This document shows, in pieces, positions 19,906-29,631 of a DNA stretch of 64,000 nucleotides. A program made the translations under genes and the position numbers. Numbering within the stretch: position 1 is the first letter of the stretch; the number at the start of each line of letters is the position of its first letter. The notes beneath the pieces are model-generated. The model was not told where the DNA came from. It saw nothing but the letters and a program-made list of their open reading frames with translations, and searched no databases. The stretch comes from an uncultured Pseudodesulfovibrio sp. (GTDB lineage Bacteria; Desulfobacterota; Desulfovibrionia; Desulfovibrionales; Desulfovibrionaceae), in the NCBI RefSeq assembly GCF_963677845.1, contig NZ_OY782498.1, positions 1,991,518 through 2,055,517 of the forward strand, given 5' to 3'.

Positions 19906-20339
19906 AGTGTCCCCTCCATTTCTCCTTTACCCGGAGGCCGGGTTGAAAGAATCTCCACGGTCACAGTTGACCGCACTGAATGTAGCAATGGCCGTGCCAA
20001 ATCCATATGTTTCTCGATAAAGCCATAACGACATAAACAATCAACATATTGATAATATTGAAATTAAGTCAAATACGATAACTCAAAGCAAGAAACATTC
20101 AATTCCCTCATCATACTGAAAAGGGAATATTCTGCCCTGTATTCATTATAAAAAATGACGCAGCACCTTCAGCGTATCTACTCCATAAAAAAGTCGAGCA
20201 AAACGGAATAAACTTAATATTCTTTTATTTCAAGATGTTATTTATTTGGAACGGGAGTTGCTTAACCTCTTGCGGACCTGACGGAAAAACATGCCTGTCA
20301 GGAAACTGAACATCGCAGCGAATGCAGGAGGATCAAGGC
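19906..20339. other. Divergent intergenic region upstream of flagellar operon
   Basis: 434 bp between the TPR gene (minus) and flgB (plus), AT-rich in the middle. It carries the sigma-54 promoter at 20247-20263. Apart from a 7-bp inverted repeat near 20103-20128, I see no other clear element and no gene. Confidence 0.6.
20247..20263 (+). promoter_or_regulatory. Sigma-54 promoter of the flagellar operon
   Basis: TGGAACGGGAGTTGCTT has the required GG (20248-20249) and GC (20260-20261) exactly 10 bp apart, with TTGCTT matching the -12 consensus. Transcription would begin near 20273, about 65 bp before flgB. Sigma-54 control of middle flagellar genes is established in many proteobacteria. Confidence 0.85.
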
Positions 20340-20750
20340 ATGAGAGAGCTTTTCGGACGACACATTCAATTGACAGGCAAGGTCATGGACCTGCAACTGC
20401 AACGTCAAAATCTCGTCACTGGCAACATCGCCAACTTGAACACACCGGGTTACAAAGCCCGTTCCATAGAATTTGAGGACAAACTGCAAAAAGCCCTCAA
20501 TCAGGATGGAATAGGGAAAATGACTCGCACCTCCAAAAATCACCTTCCGGCCACATTCAGCCCTGACGGTTTTTCCGGCGATGGTTTGAAAGATTTCAAG
20601 GCTCGGGAAATATATGGTCAGGATTCGGTGGACCTGGACAAAGAAATGGCAACTAACGCCAAAAACACCATGATGTACAACGCTCTTGCCATGGTCATCA
20701 AAAAGAACTTCACAGGCATGGGCAAAGTCATAATGGATGGAGCAAAGTAA
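20340..20750 (+). CDS. flgB: Flagellar basal-body rod protein FlgB
   Basis: 136 residues, the usual size. The N-terminal rod motif NLVTGNIANLNTPGYKAR (residues ~26-43) is characteristic. FlgB forms the proximal rod between the MS ring and FlgC. The ATG at 20340 is chosen because AGGAGG lies eight bases upstream; an ATG at 20322 would put that site inside the gene. First gene of flgBC-fliEFGHI. Confidence 0.96.
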   Translation: MRELFGRHIQLTGKVMDLQLQRQNLVTGNIANLNTPGYKARSIEFEDKLQKALNQDGIGKMTRTSKNHLPATFSPDGFSGDGLKDFKAREIYGQDSVDLDKEMATNAKNTMMYNALAMVIKKNFTGMGKVIMDGAK

Positions 20751-20751
20751 T

Positions 20752-21192
20752 ATGGATTTCATGACAGCAATGGACATCAGCGCATCCGGCCTCAAGGCCC
20801 AGCGTGCCCAGCTGAATGTCATCTCAATGAATATGGCTAATATCAGGACCACCAAAACAGAAGATGGTGGACCATATCAACGCAAGTCCGTGTCTTTCGA
20901 ATCCACGCCCGTGTACTCCCCCTTCGCTCAGGAAATGCACGACCAGCTGAACCGCGACCTGAAAGGTGTCAAGGTACTCGGCGTGACAGCGGACGAACGT
21001 CCTTTCAAACAGGTCTTCGAGCCGCACCACCCAGATGCCAATGATCAGGGATACGTCACCTACCCAGACATCAACGTTGTCGAAGAAATGACCAACATGA
21101 TGCAAGCAATGCGCGGTTACGAAGCAAACGTACAAACCATCCAAGGCGCCAAGCGCATGTTCCAGAAAGCCTTGCAAATAGGCATGGGCTAA
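20752..21192 (+). CDS. flgC: Flagellar basal-body rod protein FlgC
   Basis: 146 residues. N-terminal ISASGLKAQRAQLNVISMNMAN and C-terminal NVVEEMTNMMQAMRGYEANV are rod-protein signatures, and DPSHPDAN-like text appears as HHPDANDQGYV. The start overlaps the end of flgB by position (one base gap) with GGAG inside the flgB end, so translation is probably coupled. Confidence 0.96.
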   Translation: MDFMTAMDISASGLKAQRAQLNVISMNMANIRTTKTEDGGPYQRKSVSFESTPVYSPFAQEMHDQLNRDLKGVKVLGVTADERPFKQVFEPHHPDANDQGYVTYPDINVVEEMTNMMQAMRGYEANVQTIQGAKRMFQKALQIGMG

Positions 21193-21211
21193 ACTCGAAG
21201 GGGTAAGAATC

Positions 21212-21541
21212 ATGGTCGTAAAAAGCGTCGCAATCAATGCATATCAGAATGCTATGGGCAACCGTAGCAAGGCTATCACCAACAAAGTTACAGACAGTCT
21301 CAAAAAACCTCAGGAGCCAGTACAGGGTTTCGACGAAACGCTGAAGACTTCCCTTAACAAGGTCAATGAGCTGCAGACGGTGAAAAAAACGATGATCGAA
21401 GAATTCGCAACGGGTAAAGCCCAAAACGTGCATGAATTGATGATCTCCATGCAAAAAGCCAGCATGGCCATGCAAATGACAGGTGCTGTCCGCAGCAAAA
21501 TAATGCAGTCCTACAAAGAAATCATGCAGATGCCTTTCTAA
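21212..21541 (+). CDS. fliE: Flagellar hook-basal body complex protein FliE
   Basis: 109 residues, typical of FliE. C-terminal NVHELMISMQKASMAMQ and the ending YKEIMQMPF match the family. FliE joins the MS ring to the proximal rod and gates export. ATG with GAAGGGG upstream. Confidence 0.95.
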   Translation: MVVKSVAINAYQNAMGNRSKAITNKVTDSLKKPQEPVQGFDETLKTSLNKVNELQTVKKTMIEEFATGKAQNVHELMISMQKASMAMQMTGAVRSKIMQSYKEIMQMPF

Positions 21542-21595
21542 GGCTCGCATCAACTTACGTAAAACGCGAAACGTTCAATCTGCGGGAGAAAGAAA

Positions 21596-23191
21596 ATGCC
21601 TCCGTTCGTCGCCGAATATTGGTCAAAAGTTTATGGGTTCTGGACCGACCGTTCCATGTCCCAACGTATTCTCATCAGTGGTCTGGCCGTGTCTGTGGTC
21701 ATCGCCTTTGCGCTCATGATCTACTGGATGAACAAACCCGACTATCGGGTTTTGATGACCAATCTTTATCCTGAAGACGCTTCCAGAGTCGTGGGCATGT
21801 TGCAGGCTGCTAAGGAAGATTACGTCCTTGAAAACAACGGAAAAACCATCAAGGTCCCCGTAGATCGCGTGTATGAACTCAGACTCAAGGTTGCCGGTGA
21901 AGGTAACCTGCATGGTCAGGGTATCGGCTTTGAAATTTTCGATGAAGTACAAATCGGACAAACCGACTTTGTCCAACACATCAACTACCAACGAGCCCTT
22001 CAGGGCGAACTGGCTCGCACCATCACAGAATTTCCCATGGTGCAAAAAGCTCGAGTTCACCTTGTCATCCCGCAGAAGTCCCTGTTTATCGAAGATCAGG
22101 TCGCACCGTCAGCATCCATCATCCTCCAATTGAAGGATGAAGGAAAACTTGGCTCCGAAGAAACTCAAGGCATTGTCAATCTCGTCTCCATGGCCGTCGA
22201 AGGTCTGGACGCCAAATATATTACAGTCACGGATATGAAGGGCCGTCCGCTCTATACACCGAGTGACGAATCCTCCGGTCTGTCCTTGTCCAGCGCGCAG
22301 ATGCTCCACAAGGCGGATGTGGAAGCCCAGATGCAACGCCGCATTATCGAACTTCTCGGCCCCGCAGTCGGCCCCGACAAAGTTATTGCCCGCGTCAACG
22401 CCGATCTCGACTTCAGCCAGCGCACTGTTCGCAAGGAAGTCTACGACCCGGACGGCGCAGTCGTTCGCTCTGAAACACGCAGCGAAGAATCCACCGCTGG
22501 TGCGGCATCACTGGCGGGCGGCGAACCTGATGCCAACTTCCGTGGCGATGGCTTCACAGGCACACGCACGACACAGGATTCCACCCGTGAGACTCGAACA
22601 ACCAACTTTGAAATCAATAAACAGGAAGAAAATATTGTAACCCCTGTAGGAGATTTGAAACGATTGACTGTTGCGGTTATCGTGGATGGTACATGGGAAA
22701 CAAACCCGGACACAGGTGAATCAACCTACACTCCCCGCTCTGCCGAAGAGCTCGAACGCCTCCAGACATTGATTGCCAATGCCGTAGGGTTCGATTCTGT
22801 TCGCGGAGACACCATCGAAGTCAGCAACATTTCCTTTGGTGAACCGGAACTCTATGATGGTGATTCCCTCACACGGACCATGCTGGAATACGCACAGCGA
22901 TTGGGCAAACCTTTCCTGAACGGACTGCTGATCTTCCTTTTCCTCATTCTGGTCGTCCGACCGGTAATCATGGCCCTTATCCGGCCTCGTGTTGCCGAAC
23001 AGGAGATTGAGGAGATGGCTGGTCTGCCCGGAGCCGAACGTCTGGCTCTCGAAGAAGAGGAAGTGGACGAAGAAGCTATGGACACAACTCGACGCTTGGA
23101 AAATGCAAAGAATCACGCTATCCAGTTGTCCGACGACAATCTTGATCAGGCAGTGCATCTGCTCAAAACCTGGCTCACCCAGGAGGCATAG
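21596..23191 (+). CDS. fliF: Flagellar MS-ring protein FliF
   Basis: 531 residues. TM1 (~25-45), two YscJ-like ring-building domains (e.g. ARVHLVIPQKSLF), a periplasmic linker rich in charged/polar residues (~270-330), TM2 (~440-465) and a C-terminal FliG-binding tail with LARRLENAK-like text (TRRLENAKNHAIQL). FliF makes the inner-membrane MS ring, the platform for rod and export gate. ATG preceded by GGGAGAAAG. Confidence 0.96.
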   Translation: MPPFVAEYWSKVYGFWTDRSMSQRILISGLAVSVVIAFALMIYWMNKPDYRVLMTNLYPEDASRVVGMLQAAKEDYVLENNGKTIKVPVDRVYELRLKVAGEGNLHGQGIGFEIFDEVQIGQTDFVQHINYQRALQGELARTITEFPMVQKARVHLVIPQKSLFIEDQVAPSASIILQLKDEGKLGSEETQGIVNLVSMAVEGLDAKYITVTDMKGRPLYTPSDESSGLSLSSAQMLHKADVEAQMQRRIIELLGPAVGPDKVIARVNADLDFSQRTVRKEVYDPDGAVVRSETRSEESTAGAASLAGGEPDANFRGDGFTGTRTTQDSTRETRTTNFEINKQEENIVTPVGDLKRLTVAVIVDGTWETNPDTGESTYTPRSAEELERLQTLIANAVGFDSVRGDTIEVSNISFGEPELYDGDSLTRTMLEYAQRLGKPFLNGLLIFLFLILVVRPVIMALIRPRVAEQEIEEMAGLPGAERLALEEEEVDEEAMDTTRRLENAKNHAIQLSDDNLDQAVHLLKTWLTQEA

Positions 23192-23194
23192 ACC

Positions 23195-24193
23195 ATGGCA
23201 GACTTCTCCGGCCCCCAAAAAACAGCCATCGTGCTGCTCGCCCTCGGCGAAAAGTTCACGGCGGAAGTGTTTAAGAGAATGGAACGCAACGAAATTGCGG
23301 CCGTATCCAAGGCCATGCTCGATACCGACTCCGTGCCCAAGGAAGAAGTGCTCGACGTACTCAAAGAGTACAACGAAGCATTGGCCTATGGTGCAGAGCT
23401 TCTGGTGGGTGGCCCGGAACAGGTCAAGCGCCTCCTGACAAAATCTCTGGACGCAGAAACCGCAAAATACATTATGGATTCTCTGGATTTGGATACCGGC
23501 CCTACGCCTTTCCAGGAACTGGAAAACGTCAGCCCACGCATCCTGGCACAGATTCTGAGAAACGAGCATCCACAGACACTGGCACTCATTCTCGGCCACC
23601 TGCACCCAGATCAAGCCGCCGAACTCATCCAGAATCTCCCGGCAGGAGTTCGTGCCGAAGTGCTGATGCGCCTGGCAAAACTCGAAGCCGTTGCCGAAGA
23701 AATGCTCATGGAAGTGGACAAGGTTCTGCAAAGTCAGCTTATCGCCATGGGCGGCAAGGAAGGCAAAAAGGTCGGTGGCGTCAATTCCGTGGCAGAAATT
23801 CTCAATGCCGTAGACCGCAACACCGAAGAAGAAGTTCTTTCCGAGATCGAGGAAGAATCCACTCAGATGGCAGAAGACATCCGCAACCTCATGTTCGTTT
23901 TCGAAGACGTCAAGGGTGTCGACGACATCGCCATCCGCGAACTGCTCAAAGAGGTTTCCAACGAAGATCTCACTGTTGCACTCAAGGGCGCATCCGAAGA
24001 CCTCCGCGACAAGTTCTTCAAGAACCTGTCTGAACGTGCATCTGCAATGATCAAGGAAGATTTGGAAATCATGCCGCCGAAGAAGCTGTCCGAGGTCGAA
24101 GCAGCACAACAGTCCATCGTCAAGACCGTCCGCCGTCTGGAAGACGAGGGCAAGATAGTTATCAGCCGAGGTGGAAGTGATGTCTTTATCTAA
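23195..24193 (+). CDS. fliG: Flagellar motor switch protein FliG
   Basis: 332 residues. The EHPQTLALILGHLHPDQAAE motif of the middle domain (~residues 126-145) and the C-terminal torque helix DIAIRELLKEVSNEDL are present. FliG transmits stator force to the rotor and binds FliF. Its last 14 bases overlap the start of fliH. Confidence 0.97.
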   Translation: MADFSGPQKTAIVLLALGEKFTAEVFKRMERNEIAAVSKAMLDTDSVPKEEVLDVLKEYNEALAYGAELLVGGPEQVKRLLTKSLDAETAKYIMDSLDLDTGPTPFQELENVSPRILAQILRNEHPQTLALILGHLHPDQAAELIQNLPAGVRAEVLMRLAKLEAVAEEMLMEVDKVLQSQLIAMGGKEGKKVGGVNSVAEILNAVDRNTEEEVLSEIEEESTQMAEDIRNLMFVFEDVKGVDDIAIRELLKEVSNEDLTVALKGASEDLRDKFFKNLSERASAMIKEDLEIMPPKKLSEVEAAQQSIVKTVRRLEDEGKIVISRGGSDVFI

Positions 24194-24935
24194 TAACGCA
24201 AACACCAATGACCCGAACCTGACGGGCAAGGTAGTCATAGGCATGGACTCTCCGGGGCCGGACCAGATGACCATTCAGGAACTCGAAGGCAAGCGTCAAC
24301 TCCTCTGGGATGACGCCACCAATGACGAGTACATGAACCGTGTCAAAAAAAAGGCCATGGAAGCAGCCAAGGAAATCAAGATGTTGGCTGAACTGGAAGC
24401 TGAAGCTCTCAGAGCCACGGCCCGTCATGACGGATATACCGAAGGCGTAGCTCAAGCACAGGAAGACATTAATGAGCACATCCAGGCCATCTCGACTCAA
24501 GGCGAGGCATTGCTTGCAAACCTCGGCGCATATGGCACTGCTATTTTTGAAGATCGTCGAGAGGACATACTCAAACTCATCAGGCTTGCCGTTGAAAAAA
24601 CTCTCAAGGTGGAAATCGCGGAAAAGCGTATGGCATCCCTTGAATCTCTCATGAACGAAGCGCTCGACCGCATTGAATCCCAACGGCAGTTAACCATTAA
24701 ATGCCATCCGGAAGACGTAACTGGCTTGGAAGAATATCTTCAGGTAATCCAGGACCGCAATCCATCCTTGCAATACTGGACCGTCAGAGGCGATGCCTCC
24801 ATTGAATCCGGCGGCGTCGTTATCGAAGGCGCCGGAGGCAAAGTGGACAATACCATCGATACGCGGTGGGAAAGCGTTGAACCAATTTTCGATCAACTGG
24901 CCGTACAAATCACTGCCGATGACAGCGAAGGATAA
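24180..24935 (+). CDS. fliH: Flagellar export apparatus protein FliH
   Basis: 251 residues. An N-terminal low-complexity stretch is followed by a long helix (~60-115) with AEALRATARHDGYTEG-type text, then the C-terminal domain that binds FliI. FliH regulates the export ATPase and links it to the C ring. The ATG at 24180 is chosen because GAGGTGG lies five bases upstream; GTG codons at 24171 and 24177 are alternatives. Overlaps fliG, implying coupled translation. Confidence 0.88.
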   Translation: MSLSNNANTNDPNLTGKVVIGMDSPGPDQMTIQELEGKRQLLWDDATNDEYMNRVKKKAMEAAKEIKMLAELEAEALRATARHDGYTEGVAQAQEDINEHIQAISTQGEALLANLGAYGTAIFEDRREDILKLIRLAVEKTLKVEIAEKRMASLESLMNEALDRIESQRQLTIKCHPEDVTGLEEYLQVIQDRNPSLQYWTVRGDASIESGGVVIEGAGGKVDNTIDTRWESVEPIFDQLAVQITADDSEG

Positions 24936-24938
24936 TTC

Positions 24939-26258
24939 ATGACTCAGGAATCGAGACTCGGACTGCTTGAGGACCTCGATCCCTGCCAGACTTTCGGCAA
25001 GGTGACCAAAGTGGTCGGCCTTATCGCTGAAGGCCACGGTATCAAAGCCCCATTGGGATCTGTCTGCTATCTTCTGCCGCCTGACAGCAAACCAATACCC
25101 GCAGAGGTGGTTGGTTTCCGTGATGGCGCATGCCTGTTTATGCCCTACTCGGACATGCGCGGCATCGGCCCCGGCTCGCTTATCCAAAACGCCGCAACTC
25201 CACCACATATCCCTGTGGGTAACGCCATGCTTGGCCGTGCAGTGGATGCTTTTGGCGACCCCATGGACGGCAAAGGGCTCATCAATGCGGACACATTTGT
25301 CCCTTTGCACCGTGAGCCACCGAACCCACTGGAACGCCCCAGAATCAATGAACCGCTCGACGTCGGTATTCGCTCGGTCAACTCCCTGCTGACCCTCGGG
25401 AAAGGCCAGCGTGTAGGCATTATGGCCGGTTCCGGTGTCGGTAAATCCACGACACTCGGCATGATGGCGCGCTACACCAAAGCGGACATCAATGTCATTG
25501 CTCTGGTTGGCGAACGTGGCAGGGAGGTCGTGGAATTCATGGAACGCGACCTTGGTCCTGAGGGCATGGCCCGTAGTGTCCTTGTGGTTGCAACCTCAGA
25601 TAAAAGTCCACTCATCCGTATGCGCGCGGCATACGCAGCAACGGCTGTGGCAGAATATTTTCGGGATCAAGGCAAAGACGTCCTGCTCATGATGGACTCG
25701 GTAACTCGTTTTGCCATGGCTGGTCGTGAAGTCGGGCTGGCCGCTGGTGAACCACCGACCCGTGGCGGATATACACCAAGCGTTTTTGCCCACCTCCCCC
25801 AACTTCTGGAGCGTGCAGGCAAGAGCCCGAAAGGGTCCATTACCGGTATTTATACAGTCCTTGTTGACGGTGATGATTTTACCGAACCCATTGCCGACTC
25901 CACTCGTTCAATTCTGGACGGTCACATTGTCCTGACTCGTGAACTGGCTGATCTTGGACATTACCCGGCCATTGATGTTCTCAAGTCCATCAGTCGTCTC
26001 CGCAGCGACATCACCACAAAAGAAGCACAGGCAGATGGCCGCACGCTTCTGCGCCATATGGCAACATTCAAAAAAGTGGAAGATATGGTCAATATCGGGG
26101 CGTATCAAAAAGGAGCCAACCCTGAAGTGGACAAAGCCATTTCCATGGTCGGTCCCATCAACCAGTTCCTGCGACAACTGGTAACGGATCAGGAAACCCT
26201 TGATGGAGCGTTCACGGCCATGCACAAATTGGTCAATGGAAACGGGAAGCCTCAATAA
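24939..26258 (+). CDS. fliI: Flagellum-specific ATPase FliI
   Basis: 439 residues. Walker A GSGVGKSTTLG (~165-175), Walker B LLMMDSVTRFAMAGRE and the loop GEPPTRGGYTPSVFAHL identify a type III secretion ATPase related to F1 beta. It energises export of flagellar subunits. The last gene of the visible operon; fliJ, which often follows, is not present. The stop is only 4 bp from the stop of the opposing AsmA gene, leaving no room for a terminator. Confidence 0.97.
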   Translation: MTQESRLGLLEDLDPCQTFGKVTKVVGLIAEGHGIKAPLGSVCYLLPPDSKPIPAEVVGFRDGACLFMPYSDMRGIGPGSLIQNAATPPHIPVGNAMLGRAVDAFGDPMDGKGLINADTFVPLHREPPNPLERPRINEPLDVGIRSVNSLLTLGKGQRVGIMAGSGVGKSTTLGMMARYTKADINVIALVGERGREVVEFMERDLGPEGMARSVLVVATSDKSPLIRMRAAYAATAVAEYFRDQGKDVLLMMDSVTRFAMAGREVGLAAGEPPTRGGYTPSVFAHLPQLLERAGKSPKGSITGIYTVLVDGDDFTEPIADSTRSILDGHIVLTRELADLGHYPAIDVLKSISRLRSDITTKEAQADGRTLLRHMATFKKVEDMVNIGAYQKGANPEVDKAISMVGPINQFLRQLVTDQETLDGAFTAMHKLVNGNGKPQ

Positions 26259-26262
26259 GAAA

Positions 26263-28413
26263 TTAAAAGATACCCAGGAATTTTTTCTTTTGTGATTTCT
26301 TTGTAGACGCAGGTTTCTCCTCGCAACAGCTCTCATCCAAAGCGGACCCAACACCCTTAATGGCATTGGTTACACCACCGAGCACCCCCCCGACGACTCC
26401 GACAACAGCACCGCCCAAGGCCTTAACGTATTCCGTTACTGACACCCAATATTGAGGATTGTCCAATGTCCCCGTGACATGAATCGGCACGAGAACTCCA
26501 AAAAGGTCATCAGAGGTTTTACCCCCCTGCCCACTGGCTTGGGGAACTAGCTTTGCTTTGACCATGTAGTCGATCTTGTTGTTCACTAACGAAACAGCTC
26601 CATGCCCACGTGCTCGCAAGCCCGGTGCCATGACTTCCAAATCATCATTATTCAATATGCCGTCTTTAATGATACTGGTCCCTTTGATCGAACCGAACCG
26701 CGTTGACTCGTCTTTCTCGCCTTCAACTTTACCACCCTTGGATTGACGTTCATGGGTTTCACGGGCCATTTTCACAACATTCACCCCAGGGAAAACGCCG
26801 TCAGCCAAACTAAAAGAAAGCTTACCGTTCAAGGTCCGACGCATGGTTTCTATTCGCTCACCTCGACTCATGAGCGTGGCATCAAAATCTGCAATTCCGG
26901 AATACTTGGAATTTTTGTCAAGATCTCGGCTGAAACCACCAATATCCAACGACTTGACCTGCACAGCCACATCCGTTTTAGGTGTCTTTTCAACAGCCGA
27001 GGCAATGGCATCCAGCTTCAATGAACCGCCATACGCACTTGCCATGACAGGCGACAATTTAACCAGGCCGTCTTTCGCTATCAGATGAGCTATCACAGAT
27101 TGAAAGTGAGCTTGAGCCAATTTCAACTCTGCCACTTTGGCCTCAATATCCACATCCAACTCACGAAGCATTTTCGCCGACAGCACAACATCATCTGAAT
27201 CACCGGATGCAACGGCTTCCTTTGAGACTTCGGTTTGTGCTTGATGTTCGGGTGGCAAATATCTGTCCAAATCAAGTTTACCTACATCCAAGCGAGCAAA
27301 GCATGAAGGCAAAGTTTGACCACGTTCCACACGCGCATTACCCACAATACGAGCGCCATCCACGTCCATTTTCAAGGTTTTCATATCAATAAGGCCGTGA
27401 ACAAATGAAAAATCGACCATACCACCAACACTGGTCAATGCCGTCGGATCGGCGACATTCAATGGTTTTTCGCCCATAGCTACCATGGTTTTCTGCACAT
27501 CAAACGGATCAACCGTAAGCACACCCGCGGCAGCTTTCAACCCTTGAGTTATCCCTTCCACAGTCCCATCGACATGAACCGTTGCACCATAGGCTGACAT
27601 GTCCAATCCTGTAATCTGGGCATGCTCCTTATTAAAATCAAGAGCCATAAAATTAAAGGAAGCTACAGCTTTGACACTACCACCAGGGACAGATTCCCCC
27701 TGAGCGTCAACATTCACCTGCATATCCATATGCCCGTATTCACGATTGGCAAAATCGATGGACGACTTACCTTTGATCTTTAAAATACCTCTCGCATCAG
27801 GCCGGGAACATTCAAAATTCAAAGACACATCAACAGGAAACAGTGAACCTTCCGCGATCTTCCCAGTCGTCAGGTTAATACCGCGCAATATGAATTTCGT
27901 TTCTGTTTTTCGATCATCCCACAGAAGACTGCCGTTGCTCACCGACACACCCGCTACTTCAAGGGAAAACGGTTCACTGGATTGTGCGTCCTCATCGGCT
28001 ATTGCCTGACGCCCGACAATATCATCCCAATTCGTCGTGCCATCAACAGCTCGCCCCATATTCAGGACCAAATCATCTAATACGAGTTTACCAAATTTAA
28101 CCCTGCCCAAAAGCAAAGGCAAAACCCGTACGGACACACTAACAGAAGAAGCCCGAATCATGGGATCTGGTCCGAAATCAGCATTATTACTCAAACTGAC
28201 GGCACCCATTTCGATACCAACATTCGGAAACAACAATAGATCAAGGTCACCGTCAAAAATCAGTGTCCGTCCTGTTTCCTCAAATACGATCCGCGAAATG
28301 CGGTCCTTATAGTCATTGGGGTCGACAACAGAAGAAAAGACCAAAAGTGCGACAACAAATAAAGCTGCGCAGGTTCCAATGAAAAAGACACTGTATTTCG
28401 ACACTTTGTTCAT
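26263..28413 (-). CDS. AsmA-family protein
   Basis: 716 residues. One N-terminal signal anchor (~residues 8-28), then an AsmA domain starting VDPNDYKDRISRIVFEETGR and a C-terminal AsmA_2 domain with DFDATLMSRG and the KLSFSLADGVFPGVNVVKM motif. The chain is mostly beta-strand, as in bridge-like lipid-transfer proteins of the inner membrane that face the periplasm. A role in outer-membrane lipid homeostasis is known for the family; not shown here. It ends in a positively charged tail (KKSQKKKF). It follows the MerR gene by 27 bp on the same strand. Confidence 0.88.
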   Translation of the reverse strand: MNKVSKYSVFFIGTCAALFVVALLVFSSVVDPNDYKDRISRIVFEETGRTLIFDGDLDLLLFPNVGIEMGAVSLSNNADFGPDPMIRASSVSVSVRVLPLLLGRVKFGKLVLDDLVLNMGRAVDGTTNWDDIVGRQAIADEDAQSSEPFSLEVAGVSVSNGSLLWDDRKTETKFILRGINLTTGKIAEGSLFPVDVSLNFECSRPDARGILKIKGKSSIDFANREYGHMDMQVNVDAQGESVPGGSVKAVASFNFMALDFNKEHAQITGLDMSAYGATVHVDGTVEGITQGLKAAAGVLTVDPFDVQKTMVAMGEKPLNVADPTALTSVGGMVDFSFVHGLIDMKTLKMDVDGARIVGNARVERGQTLPSCFARLDVGKLDLDRYLPPEHQAQTEVSKEAVASGDSDDVVLSAKMLRELDVDIEAKVAELKLAQAHFQSVIAHLIAKDGLVKLSPVMASAYGGSLKLDAIASAVEKTPKTDVAVQVKSLDIGGFSRDLDKNSKYSGIADFDATLMSRGERIETMRRTLNGKLSFSLADGVFPGVNVVKMARETHERQSKGGKVEGEKDESTRFGSIKGTSIIKDGILNNDDLEVMAPGLRARGHGAVSLVNNKIDYMVKAKLVPQASGQGGKTSDDLFGVLVPIHVTGTLDNPQYWVSVTEYVKALGGAVVGVVGGVLGGVTNAIKGVGSALDESCCEEKPASTKKSQKKKFLGIF

Positions 28414-28440
28414 CAGAAACCCCGGTCAGGCCGTTGCCAG

Positions 28441-28749
28441 TTATGTGTTCAGGAGTTGTTTGATTGCAAGGAGTTCGTCTCGAACTTCCAAAAGAATATC
28501 ACTATGCTCTCTGCTATGCAGTTTTCGCTTCGCACCATCAATGGTCAGTCCTTCATCGTAGAGCAACCGTTTGATTTCACGGATAAGAACCAAGTTATCC
28601 TCTGTGTAGAGTCGCTGGCCGCTCTCGGTCCTGATGGGGGTGATTTCATCAAACTCATTTTCCCAGAACCGGAGCACATACGTTTTCACGCCAAGTTCAC
28701 GAGCCGCTTCGCCGATTCTGTATCGTTTGAAATCCTGCAAATCTTCCAT
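28441..28749 (-). CDS. Short MerR-family transcription regulator
   Basis: 102 residues: a winged helix-turn-helix (YRIGEAARELGVKTYVLRFWENEF, pattern shortened to its first half here: YRIGEAARELGVK) and a short coiled coil, with no effector domain. Such short MerR proteins often sit next to pheST-ihfA in proteobacteria. Here pheT is separated from it by a hydrolase gene. It is probably co-transcribed with the AsmA gene. Ligand and targets unknown. Confidence 0.87.
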   Translation of the reverse strand: MEDLQDFKRYRIGEAARELGVKTYVLRFWENEFDEITPIRTESGQRLYTEDNLVLIREIKRLLYDEGLTIDGAKRKLHSREHSDILLEVRDELLAIKQLLNT

Positions 28750-28784
28750 TTGTTTTATCTAGCAAATAGGGACGGTTCCTTCAA

Positions 28785-28828
28785 ATAAAAAAGGCCTCCG
28801 ACTCATTTGGAGCACGGAGGCTCTTTTA
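28785..28828 (-). terminator. Intrinsic terminator
   Basis: On the minus strand GCCTCCG...CGGAGGC (stem 7 bp, loop ~14) is followed by CTTTTTT. It lies between the end of the permuted hydrolase gene and the MerR gene. Confidence 0.8.
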
Positions 28829-28840
28829 CACCTCTCAAAA

Positions 28841-29503
28841 TCATACATCCCATTGTGCCGGATCAAGCGTGTTATACCGTTTAATGGACTTCAAATCCTT
28901 ATCGACTTTAATCTGATGATATTCACCCTTGAAGATACTCCACCGGCAAAGATCAATCGGCGTTACCTCAGAAGCATTGACTGTGCCGACAACACCTGCT
29001 TTTTCCAGACCTGCCGCAACCAGTTCCGAGCAGAAGAACTTACTGAAATCCTCCCGGTTGTATCCAGGGCCATGGAGTCCAAAGGGGAGTTGATCCAACG
29101 CATCTACTGCAGATTTCACGGCCTGAGGCATATCGTAACAAATACGTTTTTGAGCTTGATCAAAAAGAAAATTATAAAATTTTTCTCCAGCTTCAGCGCT
29201 CATCTCACTTTCAAGAGGAAGCCACCAGATATCACCTTCATACGAATTAACCCTGTCGCTCAAACGAGACACGTTAACTCCGTTAAAACCATTGAGCGAT
29301 GTTGATTCAATAATCTGATTGAAATACCGTCCGGTCGAATCCGCCATGACTTTTGTCTGCAAAACAACTCCTACATGCGACACCGGGGACCACGTTGCCC
29401 ATTTGATAATTTCGGAGAAATGCCCCTTCCCACTGAAAGCTACAACATCTCCCGGCTTCATCAATTCACGCACTTCCGCATAAGTCGACTGAATAAGCCC
29501 CAT
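28841..29503 (-). CDS. YiiX/permuted papain-like (NlpC/P60-type) hydrolase
   Basis: 220 residues without signal peptide. The order of catalytic elements is permuted: a His motif SHVGVV (~residues 41-46) precedes the Cys motif FFCSELVAA (~166-174), as in the YiiX/YaeF (C92) group of papain-fold enzymes. LKPGDVV-type text (MKPGDVVAFSGKG) opens the domain. These enzymes hydrolyse amide or ester bonds, perhaps of lipids or peptides; the substrate is unknown. The start ATG has GAGGTAGC upstream. Confidence 0.82.
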   Translation of the reverse strand: MGLIQSTYAEVRELMKPGDVVAFSGKGHFSEIIKWATWSPVSHVGVVLQTKVMADSTGRYFNQIIESTSLNGFNGVNVSRLSDRVNSYEGDIWWLPLESEMSAEAGEKFYNFLFDQAQKRICYDMPQAVKSAVDALDQLPFGLHGPGYNREDFSKFFCSELVAAGLEKAGVVGTVNASEVTPIDLCRWSIFKGEYHQIKVDKDLKSIKRYNTLDPAQWDV

Positions 29504-29578
29504 AGCTACCTCCTCTAAAAAAAGTTGAGTGGATAGCCATTCAATACACTATATTTATGTTTTATCCTATATTCTGAA

Positions 29579-29612
29579 CAAAAAAGAGAGGAAGGTTTCC
29601 CTTCCTCTCTTT
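29579..29612 (-). terminator. Intrinsic terminator of the thrS-pheT operon
   Basis: On the minus strand a 13-bp stem (29600-29612 with 29583-29595, loop GAAA) is followed by a run of T. It lies 20 bp after pheT. Confidence 0.9.
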
Positions 29613-29631
29613 AACGTTTTTTTACAGGAAC

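Noticed and set aside
22721..24274. Long minus-strand open frame antisense to fliF, fliG and fliH
   Set aside because: It is a shadow of strongly biased codon use in the flagellar genes, with no family match and no start signal.
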